Assembly (NCBI GenBank): GCA_029219385.1
Contig: JAQXTH010000049.1
Coordinates: 1 to 64,000 of the forward strand
Direction of reading: 5' to 3'
From: Prevotellaceae bacterium
GTDB lineage: Bacteria; Bacteroidota; Bacteroidia; Bacteroidales; Bacteroidaceae
Length of the DNA stretch: 64,000 nucleotides
This document shows, piece by piece, positions 26,383-35,528 of the stretch. The notes beneath the pieces are model-generated. The model ran no database searches. It was not told the DNA's origin and saw nothing but the letters and a program-made list of their open reading frames with translations. A program made the translations under genes and the position numbers. Position 1 is the stretch's first letter; each line of letters opens with the position of its first letter.

Positions 26383-27465
26383 ATGAGTGAATATGTTTTA
26401 ATGAAAGGCAACGAAGCCATTGCCCACGCAGCAATCAGATGTGGTTGCGACGGTTATTTTGGCTATCCCATAACCCCCCAGTCAGAAGTCCTCGAAACTT
26501 TATCAATAGAAAAGCCTTGGGAAACCACAGGTATGATTGTATTACAAGCAGAGAGTGAAATTGCCGCCATCAATATGCTCTATGGTGGAGGAGGAAGTGG
26601 AAAACGAGTAATGACTTCCTCGTCAAGTCCGGGTATTGCCCTTATGCAAGAAGGCATTAGTTATATGGCGGCATGTGAAATTCCTGCACTAATAGTAAAT
26701 GTACAACGCGGAGGCCCCGGTCTTGGCACCATACAACCCGGGCAATGCGACTATTATCAAGCCGTATATGGAGGAGGAAACGGTGATTATAATGTAATTG
26801 TTTTGGCCCCAAACTCCGTTCAAGAAATGGCAGACTTTGTAGACAAAGCTTTTAAGTTAGCCTTTAAATACAGAATGCCCACTATGATTTTATCCGACGG
26901 AGTAATTGGCCAGGTAATGGAAAGAGTAAAGTTGCCGGAGCAAAAACCTCGACGCACGGAAGAAGAAATATATGCAGAATGTCCATGGGCAGCAAATGGT
27001 ATCAATCTAAAGAAAAGGAAAAACAATACACTCTCCTCACTTGAATCCGACCCCCTGGAAATGGATAAGCGCAACGAAGCAATGCATGCAAAATATGAGT
27101 TAATAAAAGAAACAGAAACTCAAGCAGAACAAATATGTTGCGATGATGCAGAATATCTCTTGGTAGGTTATGGTTGTATGTCACGCATTGCAGAAGAAGC
27201 CATGCACCAACTGCGCCAAAACGGATATAAAGTAGGATTATTCAGACCTATCACACTTTGGCCATTCCCACAAAAAGAACTTAATCACGCAGCACAAAAT
27301 GCAAAAAAAATACTTGTGTGCGAAATGAGTACCGGGCAAATGATTACAGATGTAGAATTAGCGGTGAAATGCAAAATCCCATGTGAACATTTCGGACGAA
27401 CCGGTGGAGTTGTGCCGGATCCCGCAGAAGTTATCAATGCCGCTCACAAAAAACTATTTAAATAG
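26383..27465 (+). CDS. korA: 2-oxoacid:ferredoxin oxidoreductase alpha subunit (KorA/VorB)
   Basis: 360 aa. It contains the pyruvate:ferredoxin oxidoreductase-type pyrimidine-binding domain (KGNEAIAHAAIRCGCDGYFGYPITPQSE, SSSSPGIALMQEGISYM, VNVQRGGPGLG) and a transketolase-C-like domain (about 240-355; LVGYGCMSRIAEEAM, GLFRPITLWPFP, EMSTGQMI). With KorB it forms the catalytic core that oxidatively decarboxylates, or reductively carboxylates, a 2-oxoacid via CoA and ferredoxin. Many annotations call it 3-methyl-2-oxobutanoate dehydrogenase VorB. Confidence 0.92.
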   Translation: MSEYVLMKGNEAIAHAAIRCGCDGYFGYPITPQSEVLETLSIEKPWETTGMIVLQAESEIAAINMLYGGGGSGKRVMTSSSSPGIALMQEGISYMAACEIPALIVNVQRGGPGLGTIQPGQCDYYQAVYGGGNGDYNVIVLAPNSVQEMADFVDKAFKLAFKYRMPTMILSDGVIGQVMERVKLPEQKPRRTEEEIYAECPWAANGINLKKRKNNTLSSLESDPLEMDKRNEAMHAKYELIKETETQAEQICCDDAEYLLVGYGCMSRIAEEAMHQLRQNGYKVGLFRPITLWPFPQKELNHAAQNAKKILVCEMSTGQMITDVELAVKCKIPCEHFGRTGGVVPDPAEVINAAHKKLFK

Positions 27466-27520
27466 CCTACTACATTACCTATAACGTTTCACAACCAAGA
27501 AATCATAAAAAACACACCAC

Positions 27521-27778
27521 ATGGAAAAAGCCACCCAAGACATTTTGAAGACTTTCCATAAAACAGCTAAATCGGCAACGGAGAAACCCTACAAACTAAA
27601 ACTACGCAACTGGCTAAACAGCATTTTTATCTTGTTGGCTATCGCCACAATAATATTATATTTTGTATATCCGATGCCACAAGGAACACTCACAATTTTC
27701 TCTGTCGGTTGTGCAGCAGTACTAATAAAAACCACGGAAGTCACAATCCGTATGACTCATAAAAACACAAGAAAATGA
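27521..27778 (+). CDS. Small two-helix membrane protein embedded in the kor operon
   Basis: 85 aa. It has a charged N-terminal 33 residues, two hydrophobic helices (SIFILLAIATIILYFVYP and TLTIFSVGCAAVLIKTTEV), and a basic tail. It sits between korA and korB and overlaps the korB start by four bases (ATGA), so its translation is coupled to korB. No family recognised. It could tether the otherwise soluble oxidoreductase to the membrane, but that is speculation. Confidence 0.75.
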   Translation: MEKATQDILKTFHKTAKSATEKPYKLKLRNWLNSIFILLAIATIILYFVYPMPQGTLTIFSVGCAAVLIKTTEVTIRMTHKNTRK

Positions 27779-28536
27779 CAAAAGAAGAACTTATACAACC
27801 GCAAAATTTAGTCTGTGGCAAACCACAATTGATGAACGATATGCCCATGCACTATTGTCCGGGCTGTTCTCATGGCGTGGTACATAAAATAATAGCAGAA
27901 GTAATCGAGGAAATGCAACTCGAGGAGAAAACAATAGGAATCTGTCCTGTTGGTTGTGCGGTCTTTGCATATCGCTATCTTGATATTGACTGGCAAGAAG
28001 CTGCCCACGGTCGTGCCCCCGCTGTGGCAACTGCGTGCAAACGACTTTGGCCAGACCGCCTTGTCTTTACTTATCAAGGAGACGGCGACCTTGCCTGCAT
28101 AGGAACCTGCGAAACAATCCACGCACTTAATCGCGGAGAAAAAATCACCATAATCTTCATAAATAATGCTATTTATGGCATGACGGGCGGACAAATGGCC
28201 CCAACAACCCTTGTGGGCATGAAGACCGCAACCTGTCCTTATGGAAGAGACGTAAACCTCCACGGATATCCACTCAACATTACAGACCTCGCGGCCGGGC
28301 TGGAAGGCACAGCATACGTCACCCGACAAAGCGTCCACACCGTGTCTGCCGTACGCAAAGCCAAAAAAGCCATACGCAAAGCATTTGAAAACAGCATAAA
28401 CGGCAAAGGTTCCAATCTTGTTGAAATAGTCTCCACCTGTTCTTCCGGTTGGAAAACAACACCGGTGAAAGCAAACCAATGGATGGAGGAAAATATGTTC
28501 AAGTTCTACAAATTAGGCGATTTAAAGGACATCTAA
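27775..28536 (+). CDS. korB: 2-oxoacid:ferredoxin oxidoreductase beta subunit (TPP-binding)
   Basis: 253 aa. The TPP/Mg-binding signature is present: GDGDLACIG then INNAIYGMTGGQMAPTT. Cluster-type cysteines lie in HYCPGCSHG near the N-terminus and in IGICPVGCAVF. 'HGRAPAVATACK' and 'CPYGRDVNLHGYP' match the KorB/VorA beta subunit. It holds thiamine diphosphate in the alpha-beta core. Confidence 0.94.
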   Translation: MTKEELIQPQNLVCGKPQLMNDMPMHYCPGCSHGVVHKIIAEVIEEMQLEEKTIGICPVGCAVFAYRYLDIDWQEAAHGRAPAVATACKRLWPDRLVFTYQGDGDLACIGTCETIHALNRGEKITIIFINNAIYGMTGGQMAPTTLVGMKTATCPYGRDVNLHGYPLNITDLAAGLEGTAYVTRQSVHTVSAVRKAKKAIRKAFENSINGKGSNLVEIVSTCSSGWKTTPVKANQWMEENMFKFYKLGDLKDI

Positions 28537-28551
28537 CAGTATTAAAACATC

Positions 28552-29094
28552 ATGAAAGAAGAAATTATTATATCAGGATTTGGAGGACAAGGTGTTTTGT
28601 CAATGGGCAAACTACTTGCATACGCAGCAATGATGGAAGGCAAAGAAGTCTCATGGCTTCCTGCATACGGTCCGGAACAGCGAGGCGGAACAGCGAACTG
28701 CACTGTCATAGTGAGCGACAACAAAATCCCCTCCCCCATTATCAGCCACTATACAACAGCCATTTTGCTAAACCAACCTTCCATTGAAAAATTCATGCCT
28801 GCCGTCAAATCCGGAGGCACACTCATCTACGACACAAGTGGCATAATCGCTCCACCTACAAACGACAATCTGGAAATATATAGCATAAATGCAATGGATG
28901 CCGCTGCTGAGATGAAAAACATCAAAACTTTCAATATGATCGTGCTTGGCGGACTAATAAAAATCAAACCTATCGTGTCTATAGAAAATATAGCAAAGGC
29001 TCTCCATAAAACATTGCCCGAAAGACATCATAAACTCATACCCATAAACGAAGAAGCTTTACGAAGAGGATTTGACATCATAAAAAAAGATTAA
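28552..29094 (+). CDS. korC: 2-oxoacid:ferredoxin oxidoreductase gamma subunit
   Basis: 180 aa with the gamma-subunit signature ISGFGGQGVLSMGKLLAYAA near the N-terminus, 'WLPAYGPEQRGGTANC' and 'NQPSIEKFMPAVKSGG'. It completes the four-subunit KOR/VOR complex and lies 15 bases after korB. A convergent terminator region follows. Confidence 0.93.
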   Translation: MKEEIIISGFGGQGVLSMGKLLAYAAMMEGKEVSWLPAYGPEQRGGTANCTVIVSDNKIPSPIISHYTTAILLNQPSIEKFMPAVKSGGTLIYDTSGIIAPPTNDNLEIYSINAMDAAAEMKNIKTFNMIVLGGLIKIKPIVSIENIAKALHKTLPERHHKLIPINEEALRRGFDIIKKD

Positions 29095-29152
29095 TTTCTT
29101 CAATTAACATAGTTCATAAAACCGCAACAAACACATAGGCTTTTCTCTTACT

Positions 29153-29194
29153 ACAAAAAACAGTTGACCATTTATTAAGCCAACTGTTTTTTTT
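29153..29194 (+). terminator. Terminator of the kor operon
   Basis: A-rich CAGTTG (29161-29166) pairs with CAACTG (29181-29186), extended by the flanking A and T runs. It is followed by eight Ts. It lies 60 bases after the korC stop. Confidence 0.75.
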
Positions 29195-29230
29195 GTTACA
29201 TTATATTATAACCACAAAATTATCTATCTG

Positions 29231-29283
29231 ATAGCAATAAACCCAAATCGGCCATCTAATTACCGATTTGGGTTTATTGCTAT
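29231..29283 (-). terminator. Terminator of the 29285-30028 gene
   Basis: A perfect 21-bp stem (29231-29251 with 29263-29283) has an 11-base loop. It begins immediately after the stop codon of the minus-strand gene. The following T-tract is weak (AGATAGATAATTTTG), so efficiency is uncertain. Confidence 0.65.
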
Positions 29284-29284
29284 A

Positions 29285-30028
29285 TCACCGCATCTGCTGC
29301 TCTATTTCGTTGAAAATGCCCGTTATATGGTCTATTGTCTTTGAGCGGAATTTTCCTGGCAGTTTCAATAGAGAAAGCTTGTCTTTTGACAATGCATATT
29401 TGTCGGTAATCCATTCCTCCGCTTTATAATTAAACCCATATGCGCGGCCTTGTTCATAACAATATGATATAAACCAAATGCGCAAAGAAACACTACTGTC
29501 TTGAGGCGTAACAAAATACTGATATTGTATCAAAGTAGAATCAGACTCCCATTTCTTCTTTTTGAAATACATAGGTTCACATATCGTGGCAACCAATGTA
29601 TCATTTGAATCCGACAAAATTCTGGAAATCTCAAGTTCTTCCGTTTCGGATATTTTTTTCTCCGCATACATTTTCAAGACATCAAATATCTGCTGTTTGC
29701 TTTTTTCACCAACGGGGAATAATTTTTCAAAGAAGACAACCCCATCTTTTGTTGTTGAAATTGCTCCCTCCAGATATTTTGAAGAGGATAAAGTGAGAGT
29801 CTCTGTATTCTTCAGCGTATCTTTCTGCGAGTCTTTTTGTGTTTCTGCCTTTTTCTGACGACGCGCTTCTTTCAAAGCCTGACGACGTGCCTTCCTTTCA
29901 GCCGCTTTTTTAGCAGTCTTAGACTCCTGATAATTCTTACGCAAATAAGAGTTGTCTGTATTCATCTGTGCATTGACAAATGTAACAGAAAAAAATAATA
30001 GGAAAAGGATAAGAATAGTGTTTCTCAT
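29285..30028 (-). CDS. Secreted hypothetical protein with basic coiled-coil N-terminal part
   Basis: 247 aa. It has a signal peptide (MRNTILILFLLFFSVTFVNA), then a strongly basic helical stretch of Lys/Arg/Ala (residues about 36-65, e.g. KAAERKARRQALKEARRQKK). The C-terminal part resembles a small DUF4468-like fold ('YLEGAISTTKDGVVFFEKLFPV...KISETEELEISRILSD' and 'FFVTPQDSSVSLRIWFISYCYEQG'). The family assignment is tentative. Single gene with its own terminator. Confidence 0.72.
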   Translation of the reverse strand: MRNTILILFLLFFSVTFVNAQMNTDNSYLRKNYQESKTAKKAAERKARRQALKEARRQKKAETQKDSQKDTLKNTETLTLSSSKYLEGAISTTKDGVVFFEKLFPVGEKSKQQIFDVLKMYAEKKISETEELEISRILSDSNDTLVATICEPMYFKKKKWESDSTLIQYQYFVTPQDSSVSLRIWFISYCYEQGRAYGFNYKAEEWITDKYALSKDKLSLLKLPGKFRSKTIDHITGIFNEIEQQMR

Positions 30029-30161
30029 TGTCTCAGATTATTTCTTGTTTGTATACTATATTGTAATATTATTTTAAAGATTCTATTTATAACAAGGTAA
30101 GTTCAGATGCAAAATTAGGCAAATTCCACGAAATTACAGACATAGACACAAAAAAAGATAA

Positions 30162-31130
30162 TTACAAACAATCAGGCAATGGAGCAAGAATTGTCTCTAT
30201 CTCCTTTAATTCATCGTCGGAAAACGACTGGTTATAAAGCGACATGAGATTATCATCAATTTGCCCTATAGAACTTGAACCTATTATAACAGATGTAACC
30301 GATTTTTTATTTAGCAACCACGCAAGTGCCATTTGAGGCAAAGTCTGTGAACGTTTCAATGCCAATTCTCGTAATTTGCCGGCAGCCTCAATGCGCTCTG
30401 AAGTAACTTGGTCTATGCGCAAAAAACCCTCAGGTTTTGCCGCACGACTATTAGGTGGAATACCTTTTAAATATTTATCTGTAAGAAGCCCTTGCGCCAA
30501 AGGTGAAAAACACACCACCCCACTTCCATTCTTCATTGCCATATCCAAGTTAGGTGAAGAAACACGGTCAAACATGGAATGACGATACTGACTAACCAAG
30601 CAACCAACTCCCGACTTTTTAAGATAGTCATAACATTTCTGTTGCTCAGCAAGCGGATATTTGCTTATACCCACATACAATGCTTTTCCCTGTCTTACAA
30701 TATCGACAAGAGCCTCCATGGTTTCCTCTATCGGAGTCACGCCATCATAGCGATGAGAATAAAATATATCAAAGTAATCCAACCCCGTGCGTTGCAAACT
30801 CTGATTGATGCTTGCCATTAAGCTTTTGCGTGAAGAACCGTCACCATAAGGACCGGACCACATACGATGACCGGCTTTCGACGAAACTATCATCTCGTCA
30901 CGATGTGCCTTTAAATCCCTACACATCACACGACCAAAATTCACCTCGGCAGAGCCGGGTTCAGGTCCATAATTATTGGCAAGGTCAAAATGGGTAATGC
31001 CTTTTTCAAACGAGTGCAAAATCATAGCCCTCGCATTGTCAAAAGAATCAATACTGCCAAAATTGTGCCACAAACCCAAACTTAATTTCGGAAGCATCAG
31101 TCCACTTTTTCCACAATAAGAATATTCCAT
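30162..31130 (-). CDS. Aldo/keto reductase, YghZ/Gpr (L-glyceraldehyde 3-phosphate reductase) type
   Basis: 322 aa NADPH-dependent TIM-barrel oxidoreductase. The catalytic tetrad is recognisable: D and Y in HFDLANNYGP, K in VSSKAGHRMW, H in FYSHRYDG. 'GPYGDGSSRKSL' and 'EETMEALVDIVRQGKALYVGIS' are typical of the YghZ/Kv-beta-like subgroup that detoxifies aldehydes and reduces L-glyceraldehyde 3-phosphate. Monocistronic. Confidence 0.92.
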   Translation of the reverse strand: MEYSYCGKSGLMLPKLSLGLWHNFGSIDSFDNARAMILHSFEKGITHFDLANNYGPEPGSAEVNFGRVMCRDLKAHRDEMIVSSKAGHRMWSGPYGDGSSRKSLMASINQSLQRTGLDYFDIFYSHRYDGVTPIEETMEALVDIVRQGKALYVGISKYPLAEQQKCYDYLKKSGVGCLVSQYRHSMFDRVSSPNLDMAMKNGSGVVCFSPLAQGLLTDKYLKGIPPNSRAAKPEGFLRIDQVTSERIEAAGKLRELALKRSQTLPQMALAWLLNKKSVTSVIIGSSSIGQIDDNLMSLYNQSFSDDELKEIETILAPLPDCL

Positions 31131-31301
31131 AATTACATTATATTAGATTTAACAATCAACTTATACTTACAATCAAGCATTTCTTGTGTTACAGTCAAGC
31201 ATTTCTTATGACATAGACACACAAAAAAATCTTCTGCCCAACAAAAATATAAGACAGAAGACTTTTATTCAAATGCTATCATTTGATAACAATGTCATTA
31301 C

Positions 31302-31592
31302 TCAACTATCTTTTTTCTCTTTATTACGAGTAAGACACTCTTTCATTGTATCGACACAAGCAGTCACTGCATTTTCAAAAGTATCGGCCGTGCGTTCTGT
31401 CAACAGAATGTTACCTTGAATAGGTATTTGTATCTTAACTTTCTTGCCCTCTTTGAGATTTTCAAGAGTAACAGTTATCTCTTCTGCCTTTCCTTCACAA
31501 AACTTTTCCAGGCGTGCAACCTTTTTCTCTACAAACGCCGTAAGTTTCTCACCGGCATCAAACTTAAGAGTTTTAATCGTTGTGGTAATCAT
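31302..31592 (-). CDS. hpf: Ribosome hibernation-promoting factor HPF (short form)
   Basis: 96 aa from the ATG at 31592 (MITTTIKTLKF). An ATG two codons upstream is also possible. The HPF/YfiA fold is clear: 'FDAGEKLTAFVEKKVARLEKF', 'EITVTLEN', 'VKIQIPIQGNILLTERTADTFENAVTACVDTMK.CL'. It lacks the C-terminal dimerisation domain of long HPF. It binds the 30S subunit in stationary phase to stall or dimerise ribosomes. Confidence 0.9.
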   Translation of the reverse strand: MITTTIKTLKFDAGEKLTAFVEKKVARLEKFCEGKAEEITVTLENLKEGKKVKIQIPIQGNILLTERTADTFENAVTACVDTMKECLTRNKEKKDS

Positions 31593-31718
31593 AAGCAAAT
31601 AAATAATTAAAAGTTATGAATAATGTTTTATCTTCACCGGCGGGATTTTTTCCTGCCTTTTTCTTCTGTCTTTTCAATATGGTTGTATGGCAAATATAAC
31701 ACTAATTTTTTAAAACAA

Positions 31719-31753
31719 AGCGAAGGAGGCACTAAAATAGTGTCTCCCTCGCT
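31719..31753 (-). terminator. rny terminator
   Basis: On the minus strand AGCGAGGGAGACACTA pairs with TAGTGCCTCCTTCGCT (one mismatch and one G-T pair) across a four-base loop. It is followed by TTGTTTTAAAAAATT. It lies 19 bases past the rny stop. Confidence 0.75.
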
Positions 31754-31771
31754 TTTTTATGTAAAAAGAAA

Positions 31772-33307
31772 TTACTTTGCGTAGTTTACCGAGCGAACTT
31801 CACGAATAACACAAACTTTCACCTGACCAGGATAAGTCATATCCGTTTGAATTTTATTTGCAATGTCAAGCGACAGTTGCTGACATTGAGCATCGTCTAC
31901 TTTGTCTGCTCCAACAATAACCCTCAACTCACGACCGGCCTGTATGGCATAGGTCTTAGTTACACCGGGATAACTCATTGCTATATTTTCCAAGTCTTTC
32001 AGTCGCTTGATATAGGCCTCAACGACCTCGCGACGTGCACCGGGTCGTGCACCACTAATTGCATCACAAACTTGAACAACGGGTGCGATGAGCGATGTCA
32101 TCTCACATTCGTCATGATGCGCCCTTATAGCATTGACAATTTCAGGCTTTTCCTTATATTCCTCTGCAATTTTTGCTCCATATTCTGCGTGTGACAATTC
32201 TGTGTCTTCATCAGGCACCTTTCCAATATCATGCAACAATCCGGCACGTTTTGCTTTGCGAGGATTTAAACCAAGCTCTGCTGCCATTATCCCTGCCAGA
32301 TTAGCAGTTTCGCGAGCGTGCATCAAAAGGTTCTGACCATAAGAGGAACGATATTTCATTTTACCCACAATGCGAATCAACTCCGGATGAAGTCCATGAA
32401 TGCCAAGGTCTATTGCAGTGCGCTTGCCGGTTTCCAAAACCTCTTCGTCAACCTGCTTCTTCACTTTCGCCACAACCTCTTCGATACGAGCCGGGTGAAT
32501 GCGTCCATCTGCTATGAGTTGGTGAAGAGCCAAGCGACAAATCTCACGTCTCACAGGGTCAAACGCCGATATTACAATTGCCTCAGGAGTATCGTCCACA
32601 ACAATTTCAACGCCCGTGGCAGCCTCAAGTGCTCTGATATTACGTCCCTCGCGACCTATAATGCGACCTTTGACCTCATCGTTTTCAATATGAAACACAG
32701 TGACTGAATTTTCAATGGCAGTCTCGGTTGCCACACGCTGTATGGTCTGTATCACCACTTTCTTGGCTTCCTTATTGGCAGTCATTTTGGCCTCGTCCAT
32801 TATATCATTTATATAACTTTGAGCCGCGGTGCGAGCTTCATCTTTCAAAGAATTAATCAAGCGTTCTTTAGCCTCTTGAGCAGAAAGTCCGCTGATAGCC
32901 TCTAATTTCTCACGCTCCTGCGCTTCCAACTTATTCACTTCCTCTTCTTTGTGTTGCAAAGCCTGAGCCTGATTGTCGAGAGAAGACTGCAACTTGTCTA
33001 ATTCCGCTTTTTTGCGAGAAACAGCTTCTTGGCGTTGACCAATACTGATTTCACGTTGCTTTAATTTATTTTCCGCTTGCAACAAAGTCTGGTTGCGTTG
33101 TTGAACCTCTTTGTCAAGCTGTGCCTTGCGATTGACAAACTCCTCTTTAACCTCAAGCAATTTCTTTTCTTTAATATTCTTTGCTTCAATCTCTGCTCTT
33201 GCAATCGTTGTATTGTATTGTGCCTTGATTATATATCGAAACACGGCATATCCGGCCGCAAATCCTATAATCAAACCACAAAGCGAAAAAATTATTATTT
33301 CTACCAT
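31772..33307 (-). CDS. rny: Ribonuclease Y
   Basis: 511 aa. It has an N-terminal membrane helix ([20 protein letters not shown]), a long coiled coil (about residues 30-200), a KH domain ([22 protein letters not shown]) and an HD phosphohydrolase domain ([39 protein letters not shown]). This is an endoribonuclease that initiates mRNA decay at the membrane. It lies downstream of zapA, 88 bases away, as is common in Bacteroidetes. Confidence 0.97.
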   Translation of the reverse strand: MVEIIIFSLCGLIIGFAAGYAVFRYIIKAQYNTTIARAEIEAKNIKEKKLLEVKEEFVNRKAQLDKEVQQRNQTLLQAENKLKQREISIGQRQEAVSRKKAELDKLQSSLDNQAQALQHKEEEVNKLEAQEREKLEAISGLSAQEAKERLINSLKDEARTAAQSYINDIMDEAKMTANKEAKKVVIQTIQRVATETAIENSVTVFHIENDEVKGRIIGREGRNIRALEAATGVEIVVDDTPEAIVISAFDPVRREICRLALHQLIADGRIHPARIEEVVAKVKKQVDEEVLETGKRTAIDLGIHGLHPELIRIVGKMKYRSSYGQNLLMHARETANLAGIMAAELGLNPRKAKRAGLLHDIGKVPDEDTELSHAEYGAKIAEEYKEKPEIVNAIRAHHDECEMTSLIAPVVQVCDAISGARPGARREVVEAYIKRLKDLENIAMSYPGVTKTYAIQAGRELRVIVGADKVDDAQCQQLSLDIANKIQTDMTYPGQVKVCVIREVRSVNYAK

Positions 33308-33395
33308 AAATGTTTGTTTGTTGTTTTATAAATTTGTTAATGAATAATTCTTCTCCTTAAAATTACTTATAGAAGACATCTTCACAACTATTTGT

Positions 33396-33665
33396 TTATT
33401 TAATTATCATATCGAGTTTATTGACAAGTTGTTGCAATCTGTCATCTATATTTTGTTCCGAAACGAGACTCACGGCAAGGTCAAGCATTACCATTGCACT
33501 ATAGTCTTGTTTGTCTTCGGCATAGAAGGAAGAGGTATAGCGATCTAATTTCTGTTGAATAAGTTTTGAAGCCTTACGATAAACCTCTTCGCTATCGCGA
33601 TCAACCGTGATAGGATATAATTTATTGGCAATATTAAGTTGAATTGTGAATTTATCAGAGGCCAT
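33396..33665 (-). CDS. zapA: Cell division protein ZapA
   Basis: 89 aa. The ZapA N-terminal globular domain 'FTIQLNIANKLYPITVDRDSEEVYRKASKLI' and helical C-terminal half 'YSAMVMLDLAVSLVSEQNID.RLQQLVNKLD' are recognisable. It bundles FtsZ filaments at the division ring. It follows the small coiled-coil gene by 44 bases and precedes rny. Confidence 0.9.
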   Translation of the reverse strand: MASDKFTIQLNIANKLYPITVDRDSEEVYRKASKLIQQKLDRYTSSFYAEDKQDYSAMVMLDLAVSLVSEQNIDDRLQQLVNKLDMIIK

Positions 33666-33709
33666 TTTATTATTTCTTTAAACCAAACCTTATTCTCTTC
33701 TTCTCTGTT

Positions 33710-33979
33710 TTATTTACTCTCCGGCAACAACAAAGAAATACAGACGTCTATCTTTCTTATCAACCTGCTGAGTTGAACCTTTGCCTTGTGCACATCACTT
33801 TCACCCATTGCCAAAGTTTTGGCAAGTTTCAAGGTGGCATATTGCTGCTTAAGAAGTTCATTCTCTTCTTTCAACGCATCGGCCATCTGCTTATATCTCA
33901 TCAAATCATCATGACGTTTTATAAGCATTGCCAACTTTACATCAAGTTGTTGTAATAAATCTTCTCTGCGTGTTGCCAT
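33710..33979 (-). CDS. Short coiled-coil protein next to zapA
   Basis: 89 aa, almost entirely helical. A heptad-like stretch (LLQQLDVKLAMLIKRHDDLMRYKQMADALKEENEL..) suggests a dimeric coiled coil, similar in size to ZapB-type division factors. The sequence is not clearly homologous to ZapB. It lies 17 bases downstream of the 212-aa gene and 44 bases upstream of zapA. A division role is inferred only from neighbours and shape. Confidence 0.8.
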   Translation of the reverse strand: MATRREDLLQQLDVKLAMLIKRHDDLMRYKQMADALKEENELLKQQYATLKLAKTLAMGESDVHKAKVQLSRLIRKIDVCISLLLPESK

Positions 33980-33996
33980 AATACATCAACTAACCA

Positions 33997-34635
33997 CTAT
34001 TTCTTCACTTCATCGGCATTCTTGTTACGAGGCTCCTTTTTTGCCAATATAATTATGTGATACGCATATTCAACCATCCATTCCTTAGAATAGCCCAATC
34101 GTTGTTTATATGTGCGCAACGAATAGGCCGCTTTCCTAACAGCATCGTCCTTGAAATTATCCTTGTTGAAAATATCGTTTACACCTTTTTCCACAATTGC
34201 CCTCAATGCCTTTTTAAAAAACGAAGGCATACGCAAACGCAATTGCAAAGTAGTAGACAATACTGTAAGCAAATCCTGACTAAATCCTTGAAACAACAAA
34301 AAATAGTTGTTTACTTGATTTATGTTGCGACAATTTGCTTTGATGCTGGCATCTATCTCTCCAAAAAAATTCTCTTCCAGACCATAGATTTCCTGCAACA
34401 TCTTTTTGCAACGGTTTTTCTCGCCAAGACCAAGTTTGTTGTTTACCGTTGCAACGTGAAGCGTGCTCTTAAAAACTCTCAAATCAGGCAACATTGCAAG
34501 GTTGGTTATTCCCAACCGAGAAGCCATCACCGCTTGATAATAAACCCTGATAAGCGACATGAAATCTTCCATGCCACCTATACGATAGGATTGTTCGGCA
34601 TTTTTTTTCTTGAATATTCTTGATAATATACCCAT
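33997..34635 (-). CDS. Conserved hypothetical protein of the zapA-rny cluster
   Basis: 212 aa, cytosolic, helix-rich, starting MGILSRIFKKKNAEQSYRIGG. It has a basic N-terminus and C-terminus (KKEPRNKNADEVKK) and a central segment 'LGLGEKNRCKKMLQEIYGLEENFFGEIDASIKANC'. I do not recognise the family. First gene of the cluster that continues with the coiled-coil protein, zapA and rny. Confidence 0.78.
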   Translation of the reverse strand: MGILSRIFKKKNAEQSYRIGGMEDFMSLIRVYYQAVMASRLGITNLAMLPDLRVFKSTLHVATVNNKLGLGEKNRCKKMLQEIYGLEENFFGEIDASIKANCRNINQVNNYFLLFQGFSQDLLTVLSTTLQLRLRMPSFFKKALRAIVEKGVNDIFNKDNFKDDAVRKAAYSLRTYKQRLGYSKEWMVEYAYHIIILAKKEPRNKNADEVKK

Positions 34636-34739
34636 TTCGTTATCTTATTATAAAAACAATCTAAATGCAAAGATAACTAATTTTAGTTAAAGTAAATGCA
34701 ACCATAGTCCTTTTTTTCTAATAGTTTAATGGTTTTTAT

Positions 34740-34747
34740 TAACTTTG
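34740..34747 (+). promoter_or_regulatory. -7 promoter element of mlaE-mlaF
   Basis: TAACTTTG matches TAnnTTTG, 30 bases upstream of the mlaE start. No clean -33 TTTG is present. Confidence 0.5.
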
Positions 34748-34777
34748 CACAAAACAATATAATCCAAACATCAAAAC

Positions 34778-35524
34778 ATGTATCTACTGAAACTGCTTCA
34801 TTCGCTGGGCCAATATTGTATGTTAATGTCGCGAACATTCAAACGGCCTGAGCGATTTAAAATGTTTTTCCGAAAATACTACAAAGAAATTTTATCTTTG
34901 GGAATAGATTCTATCGGCATTGTAATTCTCATTTCATTATTTATTGGTGCAGTAATATGTATTCAAATAAAGATTAACATACAAAGCCCTTGGATGCCTA
35001 TTTGGGTAAGCGGGTTTACCACGCGAGAAATCTTGTTACTTGAATTTTCTTCGTCAATCATGTGTTTGATATTGGCAGGAAAAGTAGGATCTAACATTGC
35101 TTCTGAATTGGGCACCATGAGAGTAACCCAACAAATCGATGCTCTCGATATAATGGGCATCAATTCTGCTTCATATCTCATACTGCCAAAAATCACCGCT
35201 CTAATCACAATAATTCCGTTTTTGGTGATATTCAGCGTTGGAGCCGGCATTATCGGAGCATATCTTACAGCCTATTTGGCACATATCCTCACACCCTCCG
35301 ACCTCACACTGGGACTCCAACACGATTTTCATCAGTGGTATTTTTGGATGGGAGTGATAAAATCACTGTTTTTTGCATTTATCATCTCAAGCGTCTCATC
35401 ATATTACGGATATACCGTAAAAGGCGGTTCCATTGAAGTTGGCCGGGCAAGCACCGATGCCGTTGTCACAAGTTCGGTCTTGATTTTGTTTTCCGATATG
35501 TTCCTCACACAAATGCTTTCTTAA
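34778..35524 (+). CDS. mlaE: MlaE-type ABC transporter permease
   Basis: 248 aa with five to six membrane helices. The family core 'SIGIVILISLFIGAVICIQ', 'REILLLEFSSSIMCLILAGKVGSNIASELGTMRVTQQIDALDIMGINSASYLILPKI' matches MlaE/YrbE (including the coupling motif ELGTMRVTQQIDAL). It works with MlaF to move phospholipids between inner and outer membrane. Gene order mlaE-mlaF with four bases between them. Confidence 0.94.
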   Translation: MYLLKLLHSLGQYCMLMSRTFKRPERFKMFFRKYYKEILSLGIDSIGIVILISLFIGAVICIQIKINIQSPWMPIWVSGFTTREILLLEFSSSIMCLILAGKVGSNIASELGTMRVTQQIDALDIMGINSASYLILPKITALITIIPFLVIFSVGAGIIGAYLTAYLAHILTPSDLTLGLQHDFHQWYFWMGVIKSLFFAFIISSVSSYYGYTVKGGSIEVGRASTDAVVTSSVLILFSDMFLTQMLS

Positions 35525-35528
35525 AACC

